This document shows, one piece after another, positions 18,848-30,134 of a stretch of DNA of 64,000 bases (the stretch's first letter is position 1; every line of letters starts with the position of its first letter). Where the stretch lies: assembly GCA_009829735.1 (NCBI GenBank), contig CM020620.1, positions 18,248,354 to 18,312,353 of the forward strand, in the 5' to 3' direction. This stretch comes from Pyropia yezoensis (Eukaryota; Rhodophyta; Bangiophyceae; Bangiales; Bangiaceae). Below the pieces are notes generated by a model. The model was not told the DNA's origin, did no database searches, and saw only the letters and a program-made list of their open reading frames with translations. The position numbers were made by a program, and so were the translations under genes.

Positions 18848-21800
18848 ATGACCGTTGGGGCTGGTCGTCCGAAGCTCACAACGGCAGCCTCGGCCAAGTG
18901 GGCCAGGAGGACGAACCAACCGTGCCGGATACTGCGGCGACCTAAGGGAGTCCGCCCACCTCGGGTAGGACTCCCCAAGAACGTAAACCCACGTCGGGTC
19001 ATCGCGGTGCTGACGGGTGAGAACTTCCAGGTGGCTGGACGGGTGCAACTTGCCCCCGGCCGTGCATGCTGTACCCGTATCGTACTTGATACCGGGTCAG
19101 GAGCCTCCTTGATACGCAAGTCGCTATTACCAAAGGAGGTGAATCTCCAACGCTGGAGGTCCAAAGCTGACCATATGATTGACATCAATGGTGGGGTACT
19201 TCCCATCGTTGGTGCCGTGACCCTACCAACTAGGTTGGGGACCCATGAGGTCGACGTGACCTATGGCGTAGTTGAGAATATATCGGTACCCCTGCTTCTG
19301 GGTACCCCTTATGTTGTTACACAAGTGCCTTTGATTTGTGGCCCTGAGTACTGGGTCAAGTTGATGAATGGGGAGACTATCCCCATCCTTGGTAAGGGAA
19401 AGTCTGTGGCTCCTGTGACAGTCTCACAGTCGAAGCCTGTTTGCTCTGTGAGGGAAGGGCTTACTGCTACCCTGCGTTTAGCCCGCAAAGTCACGTTGTC
19501 CCCCAACTCGGTGGCGCACGTTGATGTTGTAACTGATTTTACGGGGAACGGGTTGGTGCACCCTCACCCCCGTCTTGCTCGCAAGCACCAAGTGCATGTT
19601 GCCCTTGGCACGATGGACTCCAAAGCCGGAGTCCCGTGGAGGATCCAGGTGATGAACCTGAGCCCGACGCCCAAGTACTTCAAGTCGGGAGCCAAGTTCG
19701 GCTATATCGACCAACACGAGGGACCGGTAGTAGCGGTCACCCTCAACGCGGGCGCAAGTAGCGACCCGAAGTCCGGAAAGGAGAAGCATCAAACCAAGTC
19801 GGCCGCCTCTCCTCGACCCCATGTGAACATGGAGGGTGTCCCCCCCAGGTTGAGGGTTCAAGTTGAACGCCTCTTGGACCAATATCACAAGCTGTGGGAT
19901 GGTCAATTGGGACTCATGAGAGCCACCCAACACCGGATCGAGTTGAAGCCCGGTGCACCCCCTATACGCCATCAACCGTATAGGGGAGGACCTCGTTCAA
20001 GGGCCCTCGTTAAGGAGCAAGTTGCTCGCATGGAGGCCCTCGATGTGATCGAGGCCAGCAACGCCGAGTGGGCGAGTCCGGTGGTTATCGTCCCCAAAGT
20101 TGATGGGACCCCCCGGTTTTGTATCGACTACCGTAAGCTCAACGAGAGCACGGTGAAGGACAGTTATCCCCTACCTAGGATGGACGACTGTCTGGACTCT
20201 CTGGGGGAGGCAAACGTGTTCTCTACCCTGGACTGTAACGCGGGGTACTGGCAAATTCCCATTGCCCCGGAGGACAGGCATAAAACTACCTTTACCTGTC
20301 ACTGTGGTACCTACCAGTGCAAGCGCCTACCGTTTGGTCTGTGTAACGCGCCGGCAACTTTCCAGCGCGCTATGGACATGATTCTGGCCGGAGTACGGTG
20401 GCAGATCTGTCTTGTGTACCTAGACGATATCATTGTGTTCTCCCGAAGTCCGGAGGAACACATTGGCCATCTTGGCCAGGTGTTCAAGCTACTTGCTGAC
20501 GCCGGTGTGTCACTGAAGGCGAGTAAGTGCCACCTCTTTACTCAAGAGGTGGAGTACTTGGGACATGTTGTCCATCCGGGGCGTCTCAGTGTTAACGAGA
20601 AGAACTTGAGGGCCATTCGTAAGGCTCAGTACCCCCGGACCCAGACCCAGATGAGGAGCTTCCTCGGGATGTGTAACGTGTACCGACGTTTCACCAAGGG
20701 CTTCGCCAAGGTGGCGAAGCCGTTGAATGAGCTAGTGAGCTCAACGCTACCGAAGAACCTGCCTCCCCCAAGTCGGGTGGAGCAGGAATCCTTTGAGACT
20801 CTTCGGGACCTTCTGCTGAAGCCCCCCATCTTGGCTATTCCCAGGTTGGGAGGCCACTACATCCTGGATGTGGACGCTAGCTACGACCAACTTGGTTGTG
20901 TGTTGCTTCAGCAGCAGCCGGACAAGGAGTACTTGCCGGTGGGATACTTTAGTAAGGGGCTGAACTCGTTCGAGAAGAACTACGGAGTCACCGAGTTGGA
21001 AGGACTCGCAGTGGTGTGGGCGGTGACGTCACTTCGTCACTACCTGAAGGGTGAGAAGTTCCTCATCCGCTGTGACCACCGCGCGTTGCAGTTCATCTTT
21101 AAGACGGACTGTACGAACACTCGTCTCAACCGGTGGAGGGTGCGACTGGCACCCTTCAACTTTGACATTGAGTACCGACCTGGCAGGCAACATGCCCTTG
21201 CCGACGGCCTCTCTCGGGTACCTACCGAGGGGCTGGACACTAACCCAGTCGATGAGGACATCCCCATCGTGGGGGTAGTCACGCGCTCGGGTCAGGCGTT
21301 GAACCCCGAGGCGCCAGGGAACAAGAAGTACTTGCCCCTGTCCCTGGACGAGGTGGTGAAGGCCCAGGCCGAGGATTCCTTCTGCAAGTCGCAGAGGGAT
21401 ATACTGGATACGGTGGTTGAGACGCGCTTCTTTCTGGGAGACGATGGCCTCCTCATGAGGAGGGGGGTATTCCAGGGGACCGAACAACTTGTCGTCCCCG
21501 CATCCCTCAAGGACAGTATCCTTGAGAGGGAGCACAACGCTCCCACGGGTGGACATCTGGGGTCTAGTAAGCTGTACCAGACCCTGAGGACCAGGTACTA
21601 CTGGCCGTCCATGGTGGTGGACATCTACAGTTGGGTGGCTGCCTGCACAAGTTGTGCACAGAATCGTCTGATGGAACGGCGGCCTAGTACGGCTATGCTA
21701 TTGTTCCCGGCCAAGGAGCCCTTCGCCGCGTTGGCGATGGACATCCTTGGGCCACTGCCCGTGACCGAGGAGGGCAACCAGTACCTCCTGGTCATCTGTG

Positions 21801-22682
21801 ACCGCTTCACGAAACTTACGCGAGCGATCCCACTGGCAGAGATCACGGCCATGTCGGTCGTGTCAGCCTTCCTAGATCACTGGGTTGCCCCGTATGGCAT
21901 CCCAGATAGTACACTATCGGACAAAGGACCGCAATTTGCGTCTGTACTGTTTCAGGGAGTGCTGGATATGTTGGGGGTTAAGGCAAACTATGCCACCCCC
22001 TACCACCCACAAACTAATGGGCAGGTGGAGCGCTTCAACAAAACTATTGTTAGGCAGCTACGCCACTATGTGAGTGAGCACGTAAAGACGTGGGACCAAT
22101 ACATTTCTATCCTTACTACTGCCTACAATTCGCAGGTTCACTCATCTACAGGGGAAGTACCCCTCGCTTTTGTGACCCCCCGTCGCGTGCGGTCTATTGC
22201 CGTGCGGCGGTCGCTCCCAACTAGGGAGGATGGTGGCAGTACGCCTACTCCTACTGAGAGTAAGGCGGAGTTCGCCGCTAGGCTTGAAAACCTCATCCCT
22301 AAAGTCAGGGCTGAGATGGACAAAGCACAAAAGCGCTACAAGCGTACCTTTGACAAAAAGGTGCGCAATGCTAAACATGTCCCCGAGCAGGGTGACTGGG
22401 TGCTGGTACACTCGCACACCCCAACTGGGGGTAAGCTGGTATTCCAGACGAAGGGACCGTACCAGGTCCTTCGTACTGATGGGCGGCGCTTCACCATCGA
22501 AAGTGACGATGGGGTCCGCACAGTGAACGGACAGGACGTGGTCAAAATTGCACCACCGCCTGCAGGAGACCCAGCTTGGGCGCGTGCGTTGGAATCGTGG
22601 CGCCTCCCCTCACTGCCTGCGGCCAAGCAGGGCCCACAGGAGTACGTGTTCGATAAGTTCATCGACCACGGATGGGATGAAG
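18848..22682 (+). pseudogene. pol: B3 Pol, main part, interrupted by element C
   Basis: The ATG at 18848 overlaps the gag stop (gag tail 18756-18851). Protease, RT, RNase H and integrase are in frame and complete, with YLDD and the D,D,E residues present. The integrase motif reads SDKGPQ where B1 and B2 have SDNGPQ. The frame enters the chromodomain (HGWDE) and is cut at 22682 by the family-C LTR. The last codons resume at 33538. With the chromodomain displaced this Pol would end in LTR-encoded residues. Confidence 0.9.
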
Positions 22683-23045
22683 TGTAGCAATATGGTTGTC
22701 CGTATTGTGACCCTAATATTAGGGGGGCTACTTCTAACCCTTAACTTTCAATTTGATAGTTCGTACTGGTCACGGTATCTATAAGTTACGTATGACCAGA
22801 GGGACTTGCATCTTGGGGTGGAGGGTAGTTAGTAGTGTCTCCGAGGGTTTATAACGAGGGGGCCGGTGGCGAATCCACCGCCGGCCAAGGTAGAACAACA
22901 AACCCCTCCCATTTGGGCTCCCATCTTGGTCCCGTGGCTTGCGCTCCAAGGACAGCAACCTTGGCCTCCCGGTGACGTTGGTGCCGATCCCCCTTGGTGA
23001 GTGTTCCCTGAGAGTGGACGCGCGACGGATCCCTATTGTGCTACA
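22683..23045 (+). repeat. C 5' LTR (363 bp)
   Basis: It starts TGTAGCA and ends TGCTACA, a 7-bp terminal inverted repeat. Inside are the 14-bp palindrome CCCTAATATTAGGG (near 22711), a possible TATA box TTTATAA at 22848-22854, and a hairpin GGTGG/CCACC just after it. The TATA assignment is inference. Confidence 0.93.
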
Positions 23046-23046
23046 T

Positions 23047-23064
23047 TGGTGGAGCAGCAGGGGA
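23047..23064 (+). promoter_or_regulatory. Primer-binding site of C
   Basis: TGGTGGAGCAGCAGGGGA begins one base after the LTR and is identical over 18 nt to the site in family B, although the LTRs of the two families are unrelated in sequence. Both families therefore seem to be primed by the same tRNA. Confidence 0.75.
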
Positions 23065-23270
23065 CGGGTTTCCGTCACCCTTGTGGTGACGCCGTCTTCG
23101 GCCCTGGCACACGGATAGGGATCCGGTCCTTTTCTTGTACTCGTGGTGTTGCGACCTGATCGATTGTGTTGAGCTTTTACCTGTGACTGTGACCTACTGT
23201 TACTCTCCCCAATCTACCCCCTCGCTCTCTTATTCGTGGTGGTCGTTGCGTCGGTTGACTGATTGTGACC

Positions 23271-25454
23271 ATGTCTACCCAAGAGACGGGGAACGTTCAA
23301 GATGACGGATCGGCGTCGACGCCGACCCCGGAGGTGACTACGGGAACCGGGATCGGGAACCCGATCGATAACATTGAGACGCCAATGCTTTCCGGTGCCG
23401 GATCGACGTTTGGCACGGCTCGGACGGCAGGAGGCGGGGGCCCGCCTCAACTGTCGTCGACCGACCTCACTCCGCCGCCTCCTTCACCAGGGGATTCCCT
23501 GATGGCATCGTTGGCCCGCATCGAGGCCCGGTTTTCCGGGCTCGACGCCCGTCAAGATCGGACGGAGGACGCAATGGCAGTGTTGATGTCAACACGGCAC
23601 ACGACGGGACCCCGTCGTGTTCCTCCCACACCGGTACGGTTCGAACCGGCCGGACTACTTTCGGAGTCCACCAGGGTCAACCCCGGTGTTGCTACTCCTG
23701 GACAACCCCCGGACACAATGGGGTATGGGTCCGACTCGTCGGCAGAGTTGGAACGGAGTCACACGGAGCGATACGCTCGGAGCACCCGAAGCGGACTCCG
23801 CGGACACGACCCGGCGGATACGTACGCCGGTGGAGAGTCGGTTACTGGGGGAGGAGGTACCCTCTCGCAGTACCCCCACGACGAAGGAGGCCAAGCAACT
23901 CGGGTTCCCGAGGTGCCGACGCCTGAAGTACCATCTTCAGTGGTGGAAGCTATGACCGCGCAGGTAACTGCGAGCCTACTGAAGCGGATGGAGTCCGATG
24001 AGTTCGCTCATCAACTGGCTAAGCGACTGGATATCCAGGACGCTGACACGGAGATCGTCAACGAGGTCTTCCGGTCGGTTCTTACTCCGGAACGTTATCG
24101 TTTGGAGGACCGCTCTACCACCGTATCGGAATCGATGCGTAATACGTCGCATCGGGCGATCCGCTCTATGCAGACCCTTATGAAGGGAGTCCCTATGTTC
24201 GGGGGGCCGAACGGACGCCCGTTGGCAGTCATCGGCTTCTTGACTAGCTTCAAGGCAGCCGCAGACAAGGCGCTCGTTAACGAGGGGCTGGCTCTGGAGA
24301 TCCTCCCGTTCTTTGTTGATGAACGGGTGCGAGGCATTCTTCGCCAGGCATCCCCGATGCCGGGAATGAGGGTCGCGGCCACCCCCATGGATTACCGTGG
24401 GATATTGAAGGAGCTGCTGAGCAGCTACCTCAGTGAGGACAAGTGCGAGGACCACTATCGGGCCCTTCGCACTGCCACCGCCCAGTCCTGGGAGGATGAG
24501 GAGATGTTTGGACGCCGGATCCAAGAGCTCGACTACGAGCTGGGGAAGCTCCTCGGAGAAGGGGAGCTACGGGCCATCCTGTTCGCAGGAGTACCCAACT
24601 ACGTGCGGATATCCGCACGGGGCGCCAACACGGCACGGACGAACTTCAGTCGACTGATGCATATGTGCAAGTCCCTAGGGGACGCCTACCGGGTTCTACA
24701 CCCGGAGTGTGCCTTGGCCCCGAAGCCCAAGGGTGAGGGAGGCAAGCCCAGTCTTACCCCGGTACCGAGCCAAGAGAAGGTGGAACGCAAGGCCGCACCA
24801 GTACTGGTGGCGACCGAACATACCCCTATTGGTGAGGATGACCCTCTAGTCGACCAACAGGGCCACCTGTTGCTACCGGCGACGCCGGTGATTGATGAAC
24901 ATGGTACGGTAGCGTACATCGCCCCGGCTGGAGCCCAGTTCCAGGTCAACGAAGGAACGGGACGGCGCGTCCCGTATGTGCGGACTACGGGGTACTCCCC
25001 GGTGACGGGTAACCCTCACCAACCCTTGCCAACATGGGCGGTGCGCACGGAGGCACCCCCGCAGATTGCGGGCCGACCCAACCGGTTGGGGGAGTCCATG
25101 TTCCGGTTGACCCAAGGACCCAAGGCCTACCAGGGAGCAGGCACTCGGGCGCCCGAGGGAGGCAACCGTAGCTACGGGGCTACCCCGATGCGACCTCAAG
25201 GGGGGACCGGCACGTCCGGGTGTATGTTGTGTGGGGATCCCCAGCACTGGGTGTCTTCCTGCCCACTCATCCCCGAGGAGTCTCGGCGGGCAGCGGCGCA
25301 ACGCAAGGCATCCACCGGGGGGTATCCCGCCCGAGCACCCGGACCCGCACCGGGTAGGCAGCCAGCTCCAGGTGGAGTACTGGCCGTCGAGGGGGCACCT
25401 CCTCAGCCGGATGTCCCGGCGGACAGCACCCTACCAAGGGCGGGAAACGAGTAA
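23271..25454 (+). CDS. gag: C Gag polyprotein (727 aa)
   Basis: The ATG at 23271 is preferred to an in-frame GTG six bases upstream. The N-terminal 220 residues are Thr/Ser/Gly/Pro-rich. A helical capsid-like region follows (about 235-470), and near the C-terminus is a single CCHC knuckle (CMLCGDPQHWVSSCP, around residue 650). The protein ends GNE, as B Gag does. The stop TAA is 8 bp before the pol ATG. Apart from the general layout and the C-terminus, the sequence is clearly diverged from B Gag. Confidence 0.9.
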   Translation: MSTQETGNVQDDGSASTPTPEVTTGTGIGNPIDNIETPMLSGAGSTFGTARTAGGGGPPQLSSTDLTPPPPSPGDSLMASLARIEARFSGLDARQDRTEDAMAVLMSTRHTTGPRRVPPTPVRFEPAGLLSESTRVNPGVATPGQPPDTMGYGSDSSAELERSHTERYARSTRSGLRGHDPADTYAGGESVTGGGGTLSQYPHDEGGQATRVPEVPTPEVPSSVVEAMTAQVTASLLKRMESDEFAHQLAKRLDIQDADTEIVNEVFRSVLTPERYRLEDRSTTVSESMRNTSHRAIRSMQTLMKGVPMFGGPNGRPLAVIGFLTSFKAAADKALVNEGLALEILPFFVDERVRGILRQASPMPGMRVAATPMDYRGILKELLSSYLSEDKCEDHYRALRTATAQSWEDEEMFGRRIQELDYELGKLLGEGELRAILFAGVPNYVRISARGANTARTNFSRLMHMCKSLGDAYRVLHPECALAPKPKGEGGKPSLTPVPSQEKVERKAAPVLVATEHTPIGEDDPLVDQQGHLLLPATPVIDEHGTVAYIAPAGAQFQVNEGTGRRVPYVRTTGYSPVTGNPHQPLPTWAVRTEAPPQIAGRPNRLGESMFRLTQGPKAYQGAGTRAPEGGNRSYGATPMRPQGGTGTSGCMLCGDPQHWVSSCPLIPEESRRAAAQRKASTGGYPARAPGPAPGRQPAPGGVLAVEGAPPQPDVPADSTLPRAGNE

Positions 25455-25462
25455 GAGGAAGG

Positions 25463-28400
25463 ATGACCGGGGGGCGCTGGGGTCACCCAAGCAAGCCACC
25501 CCGGAGTACCGCGGGGAAAGCCCCACGGAGAGCGCGGTTGAGCCGACGCCGCATCAACCCCCGGGTACACCTTCCGGCCCCTACGACACGGCGTCAGGGG
25601 ATTGATGACCACCCTCCAAGGTTGGGAGGAGAGGACGGGAAGCCCCGTCACGTTGAACCAGACAAGGGCCCTGTTCAGGATGCCCGAGCTACACCGGATA
25701 TCGGTGTAGGACATGTGTTGTTTACCTTGGAGAACTTCAAGGTATCAGCCACACTGGGGGTTGACCCCCAGTCGACACGATCGTACTACCCTGTACTGGA
25801 TACAGGGGCTGGACCCAACCTTATCCGGAAGGATACCCTCCCGGACAAGTGGCTTCCACGAGTCAGAGTGACTCGGGGACCCACCATCAAGGACGCGAAT
25901 GGTCGACTCATTCGTACGACCGCAGCGATGTCGCTGCAGGTTACCATCGGGGATCTCACCACGGAAGTTGACTTCCTGGTATGTGAAACGCTATCGGTGC
26001 CCTGCATACTGGGGTGCACCTTCATCAACGTTCACGTTGATGCAATCCGGCCAGGCCGGAGGACCGTCGAGCTTCAAGAAGCCGACGGGACGAAGCGAGG
26101 ACACACGGCTATCGTCAGGGACCTGACGCTACAAGGAAGCCACGTTAACGTGGCTGAGGTGTACGCAAGCGTCGAGCCGAAGACACTTCGGTTGGCCAAG
26201 CGAACTCGCTTTGAGCCGTTGTCAGAGACAGTCCTCCCGGTTAACTGCGACCTCGCAGGCATCTGCAGAGTCCAGTCCAACCTACGGACGTACAAGCGCC
26301 ATGGGTTGACCATGGCCAACGGTCTCATAGACCTCCCAGCAGGAGGGTCGTCCCTCCTAGTGATGGCGAACTACCGCCGTAAGGCAGTCACCCTCCCGAA
26401 GGGAACTATCCTCGGGATTGCCGAACTCTACGAAGGAGATATCCTTACCCCTGATAAGGAAGGTCAAGTGGAACCACTTGAAGTACTGGCGGTCGCCGAG
26501 ACCACCGAGCGACAGCAACCCGATGACGGGAAGCCTAACCCATCGGCGGCTCCGGCGGACCTGCCGCCAAAGGACCAAGAGGCCTTGAAGGCACTGGCCG
26601 AGGCTGACCTCGACCACCTTCCCCCTTCGGTAGCCGAAGGGGTACGACGGATGCTAAGAAAGCATGACGTTATGTGGACAGGCGGGGCCTTGGGGACCAT
26701 TGGGGCAACCCAACATCGTATAGACCTGGTACCAGGCGCACGACCCGCCCGCTCACAACCGCACCGAGCGGGACCTATGCAACGAGAGATCGTTGATGGA
26801 GAAGTGAAGAGGATGAGTGAAGCTAAGGTGATCCGACCTTCGATGTCGGAATGGGGTGCCCCAGTCGTTATTGTGCCCAAGAAGGATCAAACCCCTCGGT
26901 TTTGCATCGATTATCGACGCCTCAACTTGGTTACCAAGAAAGACTCATACCCTTTACCAAGGAAGGATGAATGCATCGACTCCCTGGGGGAGGCTACGGT
27001 GTTTACCACCATCGACTGCAATGCCGGATACTGGCAGATCCCGGTGGCGGACGAGGATATCCCCAAGACGGCATTCGTCTGTCACAGTGGAGTGTACGAG
27101 TTCCTAAGGATGCCCTTCGGATTGTCCAACGCCCCCGCTACATTCCAGCGGGCTATCGACATCATACTGTCTGGGGTGAAGTGGCGTAACTGCCTAGTGT
27201 ACCTCGATGACGTCATCGTCTTCTCACGTAACATGGATGACCATGTACAACATGTTGACGAGGTACTCACCCTCTTGAGGAACGCCGGGGTAACCCTGCG
27301 TCTGAAGAAGTGCGCCTTCTTCCAACAGACGGTCGAATATCTGGGCCACCAGATAACCCCTGGTAAACTAGGGTTGCTCGAAGCCAATACCCGGGCACTC
27401 CGGGATGCCCGGTTCCCTAACACCCAGACGCAGCTCAAGAGCTTCCTGGGAATGTGCAATGTATACCGACGGTTCGTCAAGGACTTCGCTCGGATAGCTA
27501 AACCGTTAACGGTTCTTACGAGCAGTACCTTACCCAAGGTACTCCAACCCCCTTCGCCTAGCGAAGAGGAGGCATTCGAGTCGCTGAAGCGAGCCCTACT
27601 AGCCCCACCCGTCCTTGCGTTACCGCATAGACGGGGTACCTTCGTCATCGATGTCGATGCGTGTGATACACAAGTGGGATGCACCCTGTTACAGGGAGAG
27701 ACGTTGATCGGTACCGATAACGTTATCCCGGACCTACGTCCGGTAGGGTACTTCAGCCGGACACTCAACCCGGCTGAGCGGAACTATAGTGCCACCGAGC
27801 GTGAATGCCTCGGAGTCATATGGGCAGTGCAACTGCTCCGTCCATACCTGGAGGGCTCCAGGTTCATCGTGAGGTCCGACCACGAACCCCTACGATGGCT
27901 CCTCAACCTTGGTGACAAGGATTCCGATAGCCATGGGAGGCTAGCCCGATGGAGGCTGAAGATGGCCGAGCACGACTACCGCACGGTATATAAGGCTGGG
28001 TCAACCCACCACCTCGGAGACGCGTTGTCTCGACTCGACACACCGAGCGGGGATACCCGCCCGGTGGACGAGGACATCCCGGTAGTACCGGTGTGCATGG
28101 TGGGTAATGCTACCCAGGGTATGGCTGACCATACCATGGCACACCTTGCGTGCCCATTGACCCTCGCGGACTTCCGCGAGGCACAGGCCAACGACGATGA
28201 CTGTAGACGTCATCGTGCTAACCTCCTGGCCGGTACGGCCGGCATCTTCTCCGAGAACGAAGACGGACTCATATACCGGCGGGCACCCGCCGATGGACGA
28301 CATCAAGTCGTGGTTCCCGTGTCCTTACGGCAAGCCGTCATGGAACGAGAACATGAGAACCCTACAGCCGGACACCCGGGGGGTTCACGTATGTTCGCAG

Positions 28401-29629
28401 CAATGCGAAGGTTCTTCTACTGGCCAGCAATGGCCGTCGACGTGGTCGACCACGTAAGGGGATGCCACCCCTGTGCGCGTAACCGCATGAGTCTACATAG
28501 GCAGGCGTCGGCCATGAAGCTATTCCCACCCGATGGGCCCAACGAGCAAGTCGCTATCGACATACTCGGGCCACTTCCGGTAACGGAAGAAGGGAACAGG
28601 TACATCCTGGTCATGTCTGACCGATTCACCAAGCTGTCACGAGCGGCAGCCATCCCGAATGATACGGCATACACGATTATGAACGCAGTGGTTGACCACT
28701 GGATCAGTGCATACGGAGTCATGAAGCAACTCCTCTCCGATAACGGAGCAAACCTTACGTCAGCATTCTGCACTAAGGTCCTGGGCATGTTCGGTATCGA
28801 ACCACGTCGGGCATCCGACTACCACCCGCAGTCCAACGGGCAGGTGGAGCGGTTCAACCGCACCATCGTAAAGATGCTACAGTGCTACGTGGCCGAGCAC
28901 ACGAACACTTGGGACAGGCTTCTGTCCGTACTCACCCTGGCATACAATGCCAGGCCACATCGGAGCACAAACACTGCTCCGCTGGAGTGGGTCATGCCAC
29001 TAGGCGTCGGTAACCTGACGCTGCCACCCGGCAGGTGCACTCGGTATGATACACCGAAGGGCCGACCCGCCGAACGCATCCACCTAGCTTGGTTGGCCAA
29101 GCTATCGTGGATGATTCCTAAGCTCAAGGGTGCCCTTGACAGAACACAACTTCGGTATAAGAAGAACTTCGACGCCCGACTACGGGTGCGCAACGCAACC
29201 CTGGTAACAGGTGACTGGGTCTATATCAGACACCAGAAGTTCCGAGGGAACAAGCTTATGCAACCGGTCAAGGGACCGTACCAGATCCTCCACAGAGATG
29301 ACCACTCTGTTATCTTACACTCCGATACGGCGATCCAACGCATCAGTATGAATGATGTCACACCTGCTCCGAAGCCGGAACAGCCTCAGCCGGTACCGGC
29401 TGGGTTGCTACATGAAGCTCTTACAACCCACCGGTCGGATGACCCGGTGGGACCGGATGGGATTCCATACCAAGTAGAGAGCGTGGTCGGACACACCGAC
29501 CCGGACATACCAGGACCCTGGTACGTCAAGGTTATGTGGGTCGGATACGACTCACCCACCTGGGAACAGGCGGCGAATATACCCCGCCAACTACTCATGC
29601 CTTACATGAGGCGACGACGCCTACTGTAA
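25463..29629 (+). CDS. pol: C Pol polyprotein (PR-RT-RH-IN-chromodomain, 1388 aa)
   Basis: Protease has DTGAG at residue 113. RT has YLDD at 580-583. RNase H has IDVDAC and TERECLGVIWA. Integrase has an HHCC finger and D1033, D1093, E1129 with D,D(35)E spacing. A chromodomain closes the protein (YQVESVVGH to YMRRR). All checked catalytic residues are present and the frame is open throughout, so the element may be active. Pol begins at its own ATG downstream of the gag stop in another frame (GTAAGAGGAAGGATG). The coding DNA is unusually dense in perfect short inverted repeats, for example 25753-25772, 26023-26042, 26138-26155 and 26622-26642. Confidence 0.95.
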   Translation: MTGGRWGHPSKPPRSTAGKAPRRARLSRRRINPRVHLPAPTTRRQGIDDHPPRLGGEDGKPRHVEPDKGPVQDARATPDIGVGHVLFTLENFKVSATLGVDPQSTRSYYPVLDTGAGPNLIRKDTLPDKWLPRVRVTRGPTIKDANGRLIRTTAAMSLQVTIGDLTTEVDFLVCETLSVPCILGCTFINVHVDAIRPGRRTVELQEADGTKRGHTAIVRDLTLQGSHVNVAEVYASVEPKTLRLAKRTRFEPLSETVLPVNCDLAGICRVQSNLRTYKRHGLTMANGLIDLPAGGSSLLVMANYRRKAVTLPKGTILGIAELYEGDILTPDKEGQVEPLEVLAVAETTERQQPDDGKPNPSAAPADLPPKDQEALKALAEADLDHLPPSVAEGVRRMLRKHDVMWTGGALGTIGATQHRIDLVPGARPARSQPHRAGPMQREIVDGEVKRMSEAKVIRPSMSEWGAPVVIVPKKDQTPRFCIDYRRLNLVTKKDSYPLPRKDECIDSLGEATVFTTIDCNAGYWQIPVADEDIPKTAFVCHSGVYEFLRMPFGLSNAPATFQRAIDIILSGVKWRNCLVYLDDVIVFSRNMDDHVQHVDEVLTLLRNAGVTLRLKKCAFFQQTVEYLGHQITPGKLGLLEANTRALRDARFPNTQTQLKSFLGMCNVYRRFVKDFARIAKPLTVLTSSTLPKVLQPPSPSEEEAFESLKRALLAPPVLALPHRRGTFVIDVDACDTQVGCTLLQGETLIGTDNVIPDLRPVGYFSRTLNPAERNYSATERECLGVIWAVQLLRPYLEGSRFIVRSDHEPLRWLLNLGDKDSDSHGRLARWRLKMAEHDYRTVYKAGSTHHLGDALSRLDTPSGDTRPVDEDIPVVPVCMVGNATQGMADHTMAHLACPLTLADFREAQANDDDCRRHRANLLAGTAGIFSENEDGLIYRRAPADGRHQVVVPVSLRQAVMEREHENPTAGHPGGSRMFAAMRRFFYWPAMAVDVVDHVRGCHPCARNRMSLHRQASAMKLFPPDGPNEQVAIDILGPLPVTEEGNRYILVMSDRFTKLSRAAAIPNDTAYTIMNAVVDHWISAYGVMKQLLSDNGANLTSAFCTKVLGMFGIEPRRASDYHPQSNGQVERFNRTIVKMLQCYVAEHTNTWDRLLSVLTLAYNARPHRSTNTAPLEWVMPLGVGNLTLPPGRCTRYDTPKGRPAERIHLAWLAKLSWMIPKLKGALDRTQLRYKKNFDARLRVRNATLVTGDWVYIRHQKFRGNKLMQPVKGPYQILHRDDHSVILHSDTAIQRISMNDVTPAPKPEQPQPVPAGLLHEALTTHRSDDPVGPDGIPYQVESVVGHTDPDIPGPWYVKVMWVGYDSPTWEQAANIPRQLLMPYMRRRRLL

Positions 29630-29707
29630 CAACCCAACCGACACCGACTTCGGCTGTTGGGGGGTGAGGCTTATACCTACTAAGTAGGGTGTGACATGGT
29701 TACGGCA

Positions 29708-29827
29708 GACTTAGGTTTCTAAGTCAAATCAGACTTAGGTTTCTAAGTCGAACCAAGCTTAGGTTTCTAAGTCGAACCAAGCTTAGGTAACTAAGTAGAG
29801 CTAAGCTTAGGTAACTAAGTAAAAACC
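29708..29827 (+). repeat. Five tandem 24-bp repeats, each a hairpin, between C pol and the antisense ORF
   Basis: Units start at 29708, 29732, 29756, 29780 and 29804. Each holds an inverted repeat of the form CTTAG-GTTT-CTAAG or CTTAG-GTAA-CTAAG followed by a short A-rich spacer. The block sits where the sense and antisense transcripts must converge, so a role in 3' end formation or transcript insulation is possible but unproven. A second pair of repeats, GGGAGGATRACCTCCCCAAGC, follows near 29899 and 29936. Confidence 0.9.
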
Positions 29828-30134
29828 TGAACCTTAATAAGTTAACTTAAAGGTAAAGGCTAACTCCGATAATATCGAAGTAACTAGGGAGCTTACACGG
29901 GAGGATGACCTCCCCAAGCCAAGACACAAAGTGAGGGAGGATAACCTCCCCAAGCATGAACCAACCGGAAGAAGTTGGGCGGGAGGCAAGGCACCACTGA
30001 GCCAGAAGGGGTACTCCCCAGGGCAGCAAACAGAGGCAAGCAATGCCCCCAGCGGGGGATGAGTTTATACTCACTACTACCCGGCTACCATAAGGGTTGC
30101 CGGGGCCCTCTCCCTCACAAACAAATAGCACTCC

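Noticed and set aside
29708-29827. CRISPR-like array
   Set aside because: The units are contiguous tandem repeats without unique spacers, in a eukaryotic retrotransposon.
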